A stretch of DNA of 5,008 nucleotides from an uncultured Clostridium sp. (lineage in GTDB: Bacteria; Bacillota; Clostridia; Clostridiales; Clostridiaceae). Below the pieces are notes generated by a model, which had not been told where the DNA came from, did no database searches, and saw nothing but the letters and a program-made list of their open reading frames with translations. Numbering within the stretch: position 1 is the first letter of the stretch; each line of letters starts with the position of its first letter. The DNA is taken from the NCBI GenBank assembly GCA_934777095.1, contig CAKVNP010000204.1, positions 1-5,008 of the forward strand, in the 5' to 3' direction. Position numbers and translations under genes: made by a program. Below are positions 1 through 5,008 of this stretch, in pieces.

Positions 1-637
1 GTAATAGCTCTTTCCGTAAAATACCGGAATAAACATTTATAGTATTTTTTTTAGTGCTAGAAGTAAGAATTGTATCCATCCCAAATATAAAAGGTTTCAT
101 ATTGTAATTAACATCTTTAGATGTTTCTAGCGTTGATATTTTATTTAAAACTTCAGTTGCACCATATTTAGACACTTCATTATTAAAATTATTTATAATA
201 TCAATTAATATAGCTTTTTTTTGTTTTAAAAAATCAATAACAGTAATTAAATATGGAGAAATTTCTGTTAAGTAATTTTGATAATTGCTATAAATATCTA
301 AAATAGATATTTTACTTTCTAGTGGAATAGAAAGAGAAAGAACTTTATTAATAAATTCCTGGGAATCTATTGATTTTTCATTTTTTAGATTATCTACAAT
401 ATCAAGCGTTTCTGAAATATTATATGCTATACGTTCAGCAGAAAAATTTTTCATATCAGCTACAAGTTTATTTAAATTTCCATCAAATTCATCTAATACA
501 TCATAGAATATTAAAAATGCAATTGAATTTGAACCGATAGTATTATAAGGAAAACCTTCAAGATTTGAAAAGTATTTAGATAATATATCACTATCTATAG
601 ATATATGTTTATTCAGATCATAAGTTAATTTTTTTAT
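1..637 (-). CDS. Unrecognised protein, internal fragment (5' end lost at junction, 3' end off window)
   Basis: Read from 637 down to 1, the minus strand stays open for 212 codons with no stop, which is far too long for chance in such AT-rich DNA. An in-frame TGA lies just upstream at 640-638. The translation begins near IKKLTYDLNKHISIDSD and continues through FSNLEGFPYNTIGSNSIAF to VYSGILRKELL at the window edge. It is rich in Lys, Asn, Ile and Leu and looks mostly alpha-helical. I see no signal peptide or membrane segment, so it is probably cytoplasmic. There is no ATG, GTG or TTG in frame before the ATG at 454-452, which sits in mid-protein, and no ribosome binding site, so the true N-terminus is missing. 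The overall look faintly recalls long clostridial ArsR-type regulators whose winged helix is C-terminal. That part would lie outside the window, so this is only a guess. The reading frame is certain; the function is unknown. Confidence 0.75.
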   Translation of the reverse strand, partial: MKKLTYDLNKHISIDSDILSKYFSNLEGFPYNTIGSNSIAFLIFYDVLDEFDGNLNKLVADMKNFSAERIAYNISETLDIVDNLKNEKSIDSQEFINKVLSLSIPLESKISILDIYSNYQNYLTEISPYLITVIDFLKQKKAILIDIINNFNNEVSKYGATEVLNKISTLETSKDVNYNMKPFIFGMDTILTSSTKKNTINVYSGILRKELL

Positions 638-645
638 TCAGGTTC
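626..645. other. Junction between two 5'-truncated, oppositely oriented genes
   Basis: The minus-strand coding frame is open up to 637, and plus-strand protease similarity begins at about 638-647 (SGSGLELKPEI). An in-frame plus-strand TAA at 626-628 closes the protease frame immediately upstream. Neither gene has a start codon, ribosome binding site or promoter here, so two internal gene segments have been joined. The 9-bp word TTTATTCAG occurs at 608-616 and again at 633-641, the second copy spanning the join. Rearrangement and contig chimera both explain the pattern. Confidence 0.75.
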
Positions 646-1270
646 AGGACTTGAATTAAAACCTGAAATAACTGCCCCAGGAGGAAATATATGGTCTACA
701 GTAGTGGATAGTAATAATCCTAGTGATTATACAGGAAGCTATGCAATGATGAGTGGTACATCTATGGCTGCACCACATATGACAGGTATTGGTGCATTAG
801 TCCGTCAATATGTAACAAAACAAAGTTTTTTTGAAGGATTATCCTCTACTGAAGTTGGACAAGTTGTAAATCAATTATTAATGAGCACAGCAGTACCACA
901 AAAAGATGATAATGGTGTTTATTATTCACCTCGTCAACAAGGAGCAGGGCTTGTAAATTCATATTCTGCAATTTCAACACCAGCATATATAAGTGTGGAT
1001 GGTAAGGAAGTAGGAAAATTAGAATTAGGTGATGATCCAGAAAAAGCTGGTTCATATAATATTAATTTTAATTTAAATAATATTTCAAATAATGCTTTAG
1101 AATATAGTGTAGAAGTTGTATTAATGAGAAGTAATACAACAACAGTTAATAGTCAATGGGGCGAACGTGAAGTAAATACAAATACTGATTCTATCATAAA
1201 AACTGTATCATTAGGAAATGTTTCAGTAGGTGCTAAAAAAGTACAAGCTTTAATAAGACAGTTTCATTAA
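638..1270 (+). CDS. Protease piece 1: end of S8 catalytic domain with active-site Ser, plus start of Fn3-like domain
   Basis: The frame opens after TAA 626-628. Family-like sequence starts at SGSGLELKPEITAPGGNIW (from 638), the conserved stretch just before the active-site loop in lactocepin and C5a-peptidase enzymes. The catalytic serine is the Ser of SGTSMAAPHMTG, codon 761-763. The helix after it (GIGALVRQYV) packs under the active site in this family. From about 975 (AYISVDGKEVGKLELGDD) the sequence matches the style of the Fn3-like domain that follows the catalytic domain. The only start codon in this piece, GTG at 704, falls inside the conserved catalytic domain and has no ribosome binding site, so it is not a real start. 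The frame ends at TAA 1268-1270 after a nonsense tail (about ALIRQFH) caused by the frameshift. Confidence 0.85.
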   Translation, partial: SGSGLELKPEITAPGGNIWSTVVDSNNPSDYTGSYAMMSGTSMAAPHMTGIGALVRQYVTKQSFFEGLSSTEVGQVVNQLLMSTAVPQKDDNGVYYSPRQQGAGLVNSYSAISTPAYISVDGKEVGKLELGDDPEKAGSYNINFNLNNISNNALEYSVEVVLMRSNTTTVNSQWGEREVNTNTDSIIKTVSLGNVSVGAKKVQALIRQFH

Positions 1271-3381
1271 CAGATGCTGAAAAATCAGAATTAGATAGTT
1301 TATTTGAAAATGGTGCTTATGTTGAAGGATATGTAGTATTAACTGATACTACAGGAAATAAAAATCCTCAATTAGGATTACCGTTATTAGCATATTATGG
1401 TGATTGGACTAAAGCTCCAATATTTGATTCAAGTACATGGCTTGATAATCCACAAGATGGAAGTAATGTTTTTAATAATGAAACAACATTTAGTACAAAT
1501 ATAGTAGGAAGTACTATAAGCAATGATATTTATGGGGTTATTGGATACATTAATTTAGGTCAAAATGTATTTGATTCAAATTCAGCAACTAATCAACTTG
1601 TATATCAAAAAGAAAATATATCATTATCACCAAATGGAGATGGTTATTTCGATTGTATTGATGATTATTTACTTTATCAACTTCGTGATGCTAGATTAAT
1701 AGTAGTTGAAGCAAAAGATGCTGAAACTGGTGAAGTTTATATGAGAGATTGGGCATCATATTCATCAAGAAGCCTTGTCAATTCAAGCTATGGTGTAGTT
1801 ATTCCGTATAGTGCATATGGATTAATGCCTACTTGGGATGGAACAGATAAAGATGGTAATAAATTACCAAGTGGAACTAAGTGTATTTATACTATCACTG
1901 CTTATGGTGAGGGTGAATATGGAGATAAGGTTTATAATGAAAGCGAAAATAGAGACGTCACAAACTTTGACTCTATTATTCCTGATGAAAATGAACCAAC
2001 ATTTAATGGTCATAAAATGAATAAAGAAGGGGACGTTATTTCATTCCCAGTAGTTATTGATACAGTAGCGCCAAAACTTAAAAATAATGCAGTAAGCTTT
2101 TATGAAGAAGATGGACGTACTTATATAAAAGGTACAGTATATGATGAAGACGGATCAATTGCAGCTATTCAAGTAATGCCTTATGTAACACGTACTTATA
2201 AGGAAGGTTATGGAGATCCAAGTTATTCTCAAGTAGGAATTGACAAGAATAATCCATTCTATACTAATCATATTTACGATCCAGCAACTAAGGAATATAC
2301 ATTTACTGCAGATGTAACAGAATATGTTCATGCAAATGAATCATTCGCAGGTGAAAATAACTACTATGATTATAAATGGTATGGAAATGTATTAATATCA
2401 TGTGGTGATTATGGTGCTAATGAAAGAGGGTATGCAGTAAAAGTAGATTCTACTGAGGGAATAGTTCTTTCACAAACTTCGGCGTTATTACATGTAGGTG
2501 ATGAATTTGATTTAAGTGTTAACGATAATACAAAAGATGAAGAAAGCTCACTTACTCGTACATCAAGTAATCCAGAAGTTGCAACAATTGACCAATATGG
2601 CCATGTTAAAGCAATATCAGCAGGCCAAACAATAATTACAGTTTCTAATGGAAATTCATCAGCAGTTTGTGTTGTGGCTGTTGAAGAAAAAAATACAGAA
2701 GTAAAAGATTTTGATTTATCAATTGAAAAGTTTGATGGATTAAAACCAAATGGTCAAATTGTAGTTAAGGTGAATAATTTACAACCAGCTGATGTTCAAA
2801 TAGATAACATTAGATGGGAAGTATTTGAAGATGAGGATTTTGTTAATGATTATGCAGCAGGGCTTGTTTCAGTAGGTAAATATTCTAGTGATGCTTTATC
2901 AGGATTTGTCTACTTAACAGTTAGTGCATCAGAAGATCTTATTCCTTCTGGACATGCTATTTTAAAGGTAACTATAGGCGATGTTGAAAGGACAATGGAT
3001 ATAAATTGGGATGATATTTATCAAACAAGAGATCAAGATGATATCATATCAGCAGAAAATTATGATGATCAAGCAATTTATGTAACTCAAGGTGAAACAG
3101 CTCAGCTGGTGGCAAAATATAGACAAAATTCTTTACATGAAGTTGGAGATGTTCAAACTGATCTTAAGGGATTAAAGCTTGATGGAGCTGATTTCTTTAG
3201 TATAGGGGGATCATATAAAGCTAAATTAGTAAATGAAGAAGGATATAAGGTACCTTCAGAAGTTCAGTTGTTTACAGTATATCCAGATGGTTACACATAT
3301 CCAATATATAATTACCCATCATATACTGCATACTCATATGATGCAGAAACAGGAGAAATAATACTTTTGGACAAGTTTTAA
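1237..3381 (+). CDS. Protease piece 2: rest of Fn3-like domain, Ig-like region, Big_2 domain and start of a second
   Basis: This frame is open from 1237, just after an in-frame TAA at 1234-1236, to TAA 3379-3381, and it resumes the same protein. NKTVSLTDAEKSELD (from 1252) and LGLPLLAYYGDWTKAPIFD (about 1372-1428) complete the Fn3-like domain. SLSPNGDGYFD (from 1621) opens the Ig-like region typical of lactocepins, followed by TWDGTDKDGNKLPSGT (about 1828-1880, FlgD-Ig-like) and VVIDTVAPKL (about 2050). A Big_2 domain spans about 2458-2690 and contains SSNPEVATIDQYGHVKAIS. The stretch 2698-3060 is an unassigned beta-rich spacer. A second Big_2-like domain begins near 3070 (AIYVTQGETAQLVAKY) and is cut by the second frameshift. 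The ATG at 1741 (MRDWASYSS) lies inside the Ig-like region with no ribosome binding site. It is an internal Met, not a start. Confidence 0.85.
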   Translation, partial: KSTSFNKTVSLTDAEKSELDSLFENGAYVEGYVVLTDTTGNKNPQLGLPLLAYYGDWTKAPIFDSSTWLDNPQDGSNVFNNETTFSTNIVGSTISNDIYGVIGYINLGQNVFDSNSATNQLVYQKENISLSPNGDGYFDCIDDYLLYQLRDARLIVVEAKDAETGEVYMRDWASYSSRSLVNSSYGVVIPYSAYGLMPTWDGTDKDGNKLPSGTKCIYTITAYGEGEYGDKVYNESENRDVTNFDSIIPDENEPTFNGHKMNKEGDVISFPVVIDTVAPKLKNNAVSFYEEDGRTYIKGTVYDEDGSIAAIQVMPYVTRTYKEGYGDPSYSQVGIDKNNPFYTNHIYDPATKEYTFTADVTEYVHANESFAGENNYYDYKWYGNVLISCGDYGANERGYAVKVDSTEGIVLSQTSALLHVGDEFDLSVNDNTKDEESSLTRTSSNPEVATIDQYGHVKAISAGQTIITVSNGNSSAVCVVAVEEKNTEVKDFDLSIEKFDGLKPNGQIVVKVNNLQPADVQIDNIRWEVFEDEDFVNDYAAGLVSVGKYSSDALSGFVYLTVSASEDLIPSGHAILKVTIGDVERTMDINWDDIYQTRDQDDIISAENYDDQAIYVTQGETAQLVAKYRQNSLHEVGDVQTDLKGLKLDGADFFSIGGSYKAKLVNEEGYKVPSEVQLFTVYPDGYTYPIYNYPSYTAYSYDAETGEIILLDKF

Positions 3382-3949
3382 TCCAGAAGTAGCTACTGTT
3401 TCAGAAGATGGAACTATTACTGCTATATCTGAAGGATACGCTTATATAAAAGTAGCATTAGCAACAGATTGTACAGTTAAGAGTTACTATATCGTACATG
3501 TTGTAGGAGCTGAGGAATATACCGTTACATTTAGAGCTGATGGACAAGAAGTTGCAAAAGTTACTAAAAAATATGGATCTGTTTTATCTGAAGAAGATTA
3601 TCCAGAAGTTCCAGCTAAAGAAGGATATACAGGAGAATGGCCAAAAGTAATTGATCCAATATTAAGCGATATGACCATAGACGCTATTTATACAGAAGTT
3701 GGATCTGATCCGGATTCAGGAAATGGTGATGTAAATAAGCCAGTAACTCCACAAAAACCTTCAACAACTGGCAGTGATAATTCACAAACAGATAATAAAG
3801 ATAGTGTAAATGTAAGTTCAAATAATACTTCTACTACTAATATTCCACAAACTGGAGGTAATAATTGGTTGGTAGCTGTATTAATATCATTACTTTTATT
3901 AGTAGCAGGAGCAGTATCATTAATACGTGATAGAAAAAAACAAAAATAA
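3362..3949 (+). CDS. Protease piece 3: end of second Big_2, InlB-B-like repeat, linker and IPQTG sortase anchor
   Basis: This frame is open from 3362, after an in-frame TAA at 3359-3361, to the TAA ending at 3949. WTSFNPEVATVSEDGTITAI (3368-3427) is the classic second half of a Big_2 domain and joins directly to the end of piece 2. EEYTVTFRADGQEVAKV through PAKEGYTGEWPK to DAIYTEV (about 3512-3700) is an InlB B-type / GYTGxW surface repeat. A low-complexity linker rich in Gly, Ser, Thr, Asn and Asp follows (about 3701-3841) and would cross the wall. The C-terminus is a textbook sortase substrate: IPQTG (3842-3856), a hydrophobic helix of about 20 residues (about 3866-3925) and the basic tail RDRKKQK. 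Sortase would cut between Thr and Gly and link Thr to the wall. The Met at 3671 lies within the repeat, so it is not a start. Confidence 0.9.
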   Translation, partial: YFWTSFNPEVATVSEDGTITAISEGYAYIKVALATDCTVKSYYIVHVVGAEEYTVTFRADGQEVAKVTKKYGSVLSEEDYPEVPAKEGYTGEWPKVIDPILSDMTIDAIYTEVGSDPDSGNGDVNKPVTPQKPSTTGSDNSQTDNKDSVNVSSNNTSTTNIPQTGGNNWLVAVLISLLLLVAGAVSLIRDRKKQK

Positions 3950-4020
3950 TTTTTATAAACAAAATTAATCCCAAGTAAACCGAAATAATAATGCAATTAC
4001 TTTATTAATTTCATATACTA

Positions 4021-4054
4021 AAAAGGTCACATCGATTTAAAGATGTGGCCTTTT
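4021..4054 (+). terminator. Hairpin terminator after the protease gene
   Basis: The arms AAAAGGTCACATC (4021-4033) and GATGTGGCCTTTT (4042-4054) pair over 13 bp with one T-G wobble, around an 8-nt loop. The T-run that closes the right arm makes it a rho-independent terminator on the plus strand, 72 bp after the protease stop. The A-run on the left arm means it could also act on the minus strand. The rest of the gap 3950-4113 shows nothing else clear. A promoter for the next gene should lie in 4055-4102, but I see no strong -35/-10 pair. Confidence 0.88.
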
Positions 4055-4102
4055 ATATATATATGAAGAATTTTTTCGTTTATACAACATAACATTAAAT
4101 AT

Positions 4103-4109
4103 GAGGTGA
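4103..4109 (+). promoter_or_regulatory. Ribosome binding site of the lipoprotein gene
   Basis: GAGGTGA is a perfect match to the anti-Shine-Dalgarno end of 16S rRNA. It lies 4 nt before the ATG at 4114 (7 nt from its GAGG core) and fixes that start. Confidence 0.85.
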
Positions 4110-4113
4110 TTTT

Positions 4114-4581
4114 ATGAAGAAAATATTGTTGGTGCTTTTAATACTAATTTTTACTTTTGCAGGCTGCAGCAGCTATTCTTATAGTGATAAACAACTAAAA
4201 GATACTATAGATAAAGTGCTAACTTATAAAAACGGTTATGATGATGAAATGAAGAAGTATATAAATGAAGATAATTTTTATAATTGCAATTATCCTACTT
4301 TTTATAGCTTCTTTTTAGATGAAGTAGAAATAACTAAGTATGAGAGCGAAATAAAGAAGATAGAGCGTAAAAAGGGAAATTATACAGTATATATGATAGT
4401 AAATATTGCAGCACAGGGACCTATAGTGAAAGATGAAGAAGGTGAACATAGAGGAAGTGCCGTTGGGAAAGACGTGCCGCTAAAAATAGTATTAGAAGAA
4501 AAAGACGAAGGATTATATTTAAATTCATTTAAAGAATACGATGAATTATCGGAAGCTATTGAAGAAAATCCGCAATTTTAA
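4114..4581 (+). CDS. Small lipoprotein of unknown function
   Basis: This 155-residue protein starts at ATG 4114 behind a strong GAGGTGA site. Residues 1-17 are a lipoprotein signal peptide: MKK, a run of Leu/Ile/Val, then the lipobox FAGC with the lipidated Cys at residue 18. The mature protein should be tethered to the outer face of the membrane. After a Ser/Tyr spacer comes a probable helix (about 25-50), a Tyr/Phe/Asn-rich stretch (50-70, with a second Cys at 58) and several probable beta strands (about 85-145), including NYTVYMIVNIAAQGP and VPLKIVLEEK. One helix followed by strands suggests an NTF2-like or cystatin-like fold, but that is inference from pattern only. I do not recognise the family. 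The protease terminator lies upstream and 288 bp of non-coding DNA follow, so it is probably transcribed alone. The frame is intact. Confidence 0.88.
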   Translation: MKKILLVLLILIFTFAGCSSYSYSDKQLKDTIDKVLTYKNGYDDEMKKYINEDNFYNCNYPTFYSFFLDEVEITKYESEIKKIERKKGNYTVYMIVNIAAQGPIVKDEEGEHRGSAVGKDVPLKIVLEEKDEGLYLNSFKEYDELSEAIEENPQF

Positions 4582-4764
4582 TAGATTTTTTCGAAAAATA
4601 TTCCTAGAAAGTAATGGTAATCAATAAAAAGGCCAATGTACGCTAGCCCATCAATACACTCAAAGCAGCATAAGAATAACATGGAAATCAAACAATATCC
4701 TAGGGTAGCAGGATAATATATCATATATTAGTAAATAGCCACTATAAAGAACGGACAGGAATTA

Positions 4765-4773
4765 TGTTATAAA
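4765..4773 (+). promoter_or_regulatory. Possible extended -10 promoter element
   Basis: TGT followed by TATAAA (4768-4773) fits an extended -10 element, TGn plus a TATAAT-like hexamer. The hexamer at the usual -35 distance (TAAAGA, 4745-4750) is poor. In such AT-rich DNA the match may be chance. If real, it would give a leader of about 90 nt before the ATG at 4870, including both palindromes. Confidence 0.25.
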
Positions 4774-4801
4774 TATATATGTCAGCGTTAGTGCTTAAAC
4801 A

Positions 4802-4811
4802 AAAGTACTTT
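4802..4811. repeat. Perfect 10-bp palindrome AAAGTACTTT
   Basis: AAAGTACTTT is its own reverse complement. It lies 14 bp before a second dyad (4826-4844), between the possible promoter and the start at 4870. It could be part of an operator, but it is short and AT-rich enough to arise by chance. Confidence 0.4.
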
Positions 4812-4825
4812 ACTAATAAGATATT

Positions 4826-4844
4826 AGACAAGCATAACTTGTCT
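4826..4844. promoter_or_regulatory. Inverted repeat, candidate operator or leader hairpin
   Basis: AGACAAG (4826-4832) and CTTGTCT (4838-4844) form a perfect 7-bp dyad around CATAA. It can extend by a T-G wobble and one T-A pair on the outside. No T-run follows, so it is not a plus-strand terminator. It ends 13 nt before the ribosome binding site, a position suited to repressor binding or to a hairpin affecting translation. The symmetry is plain; the role is inferred. Confidence 0.55.
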
Positions 4845-4855
4845 GAAAAAATAAA

Positions 4856-4861
4856 AAGGAG
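4856..4861 (+). promoter_or_regulatory. Ribosome binding site of the right-edge gene
   Basis: AAGGAG ends 8 nt before the ATG at 4870, which is ideal spacing. It marks that ATG as the true start of a gene otherwise known only from its first 46 codons. Confidence 0.85.
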
Positions 4862-4869
4862 TGGTACGT

Positions 4870-5008
4870 ATGAAACAGAAACTAATTGCGATGATATTAT
4901 CAGCTACTATAATGGGGGGAACAGGTGCTGTTTTATATAAAAGTAATGTAGCAGTACAAAATACACCAACATCAGTAGAGTCTAGTGAAAATGTAGAGTC
5001 AAGTGTTG
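4870..5008 (+). CDS. Exported or membrane-anchored protein, N-terminal fragment (runs off right edge)
   Basis: Forty-six codons are visible from ATG 4870, behind a well-placed AAGGAG, with no stop before the window ends. The N-terminus MKQKLIAMILSATIMGGTG has a short basic end and a hydrophobic core of about 18 residues, so it is a signal peptide or an uncleaved membrane anchor. There is no lipobox Cys. An A-x-A-type cleavage site is not clear. AVLYKSN follows the core, and VAVQN is the nearest weak candidate. From about residue 30 the chain becomes Ser/Glu/Thr-rich with a small internal repeat, VESSEN-VESSV, typical of an unstructured linker before an extracellular domain. The functional domain lies beyond the window, so the family cannot be named. 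The palindromes just upstream suggest separate regulation from the lipoprotein gene. Confidence 0.8.
   Translation, partial: MKQKLIAMILSATIMGGTGAVLYKSNVAVQNTPTSVESSENVESSV

Larger units (their letters stand above)
638..3949 (+). pseudogene. Cell-wall-anchored subtilisin-like serine protease (S8, lactocepin/C5a peptidase type), 5'-truncated and twice frameshifted
   Basis: Three consecutive open pieces in frames 2, 1 and 2 together make one protein of about 1,100 residues. Its domain order is typical of large Gram-positive cell-envelope proteases: S8 catalytic domain, Fn3-like domain, Ig-like region, Big_2 domains, wall-spanning repeat and linker, sortase signal. In intact relatives the protein is secreted, attached to peptidoglycan by a sortase and cleaves extracellular proteins. 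Here the signal peptide, propeptide and the catalytic Asp and His regions are missing, because the gene begins within the catalytic domain at the junction near 638. Two single-base shifts break the frame: loss of one base at 1235-1267 and gain of one at 3360-3378, both next to homopolymers. As written it cannot yield an active enzyme. The sequence outside the lesions is free of stops and its domains look well conserved. The damage is therefore very recent, or it comes from sequencing and assembly errors. Confidence 0.88.
4582..4869 (+). other. 288-bp intergenic region upstream of the last gene
   Basis: No gene is supported here. Positions 4630-4715 look less AT-rich than the surroundings. A weak inverted repeat TATCCT/AGGATA (4696-4701 and 4710-4715, 8-nt loop) lies in the middle. 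No T-run hairpin follows the lipoprotein stop, so no terminator is evident for it. The right half carries a possible promoter and two palindromes, listed separately. I matched no known riboswitch or small RNA, although the length would allow a structured leader. Confidence 0.5.

Noticed and set aside
292..312. Nine-bp perfect inverted repeat AAATATCTA / TAGATATTT with a 3-nt loop
   Set aside because: It lies inside the minus-strand coding frame (KISILDIYSN region), is made almost only of A and T, and has no terminator context, so it is probably chance.
704..706. GTG at 704 as start of a 188-residue protein
   Set aside because: It lies inside the conserved S8 catalytic domain, with clear family sequence (LELKPEITAPGGNIW) in frame upstream, and it has no ribosome binding site.
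846..1055. Minus-strand 69-codon open frame
   Set aside because: It is antisense to well-supported protease coding sequence, has low-complexity Leu/His-rich content and no ribosome binding site.
1838..2020. Plus-strand 60-codon open frame
   Set aside because: It is an out-of-frame shadow inside the protease Ig-like region.
3688..3996. Minus-strand 102-codon open frame
   Set aside because: It is antisense to the InlB-like repeat, linker and IPQTG anchor, all of which are clearly coding on the plus strand. The apparent length reflects the absence of stops in the reverse of the Thr/Ser-rich linker.
4614..4646. Ten-codon plus-strand mini-ORF (MVINKKANVR) as a possible leader peptide
   Set aside because: It has no convincing ribosome binding site, is more than 200 bp from the next gene and has no attenuator hairpin after it.
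4578..4724. Minus-strand open frame of 48 codons (MIYYPATLGYCLISM...), hydrophobic and Cys-containing
   Set aside because: It has no purine-rich ribosome binding site before its ATG at 4724, overlaps the end of the lipoprotein gene, and is short enough for chance. It could be revisited if conserved in relatives.

Overview
This window is AT-rich and has Clostridium-like gene style: AT-biased codons, strong GAGGTGA/AAGGAG ribosome binding sites, a lipobox lipoprotein and a sortase-anchored surface protein. A low-GC Firmicute of the Clostridia, possibly gut-associated, is the best guess. The species cannot be read from the sequence.

Layout. Positions 1 to about 637 hold the middle of an unrecognised minus-strand protein gene. 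It runs off the left edge and also lacks its real 5' end. At about 626-645 it meets, head to head and with no promoter between, the 3' two-thirds of a large plus-strand surface protease gene (about 638-3949). That gene encodes a subtilisin-family (S8, lactocepin/C5a-peptidase-like) protein. It keeps the catalytic-Ser block GTSMAAPH, then an Fn3-like domain, a lactocepin-type Ig-like region, two Big_2 domains, an InlB-B/GYTGxW-type repeat, a Ser/Thr/Asn linker and an IPQTG sortase signal. The Asp and His parts of the triad are absent. Two single-base frameshifts of opposite sign, at 1235-1267 and 3360-3378, divide it into three open pieces. A hairpin terminator follows at 4021-4054.

Next come a small lipoprotein gene of unknown function (4114-4581), a 288-bp intergenic stretch with two short palindromes, and the first 46 codons of a secreted or membrane-anchored protein that runs off the right edge (4870-5008).

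How it fits together. The protease, the lipoprotein and the last gene are all predicted to be exported, so this looks like a cell-envelope or secretion locus. The terminator and the gaps argue against a single operon. I found no mobile element, CRISPR array, tRNA, rRNA or recognisable riboswitch, and no convincing new biological system. The most notable feature is the 3'/3' junction of two decapitated genes near 638. It is either a real inversion or rearrangement breakpoint or an assembly chimera.
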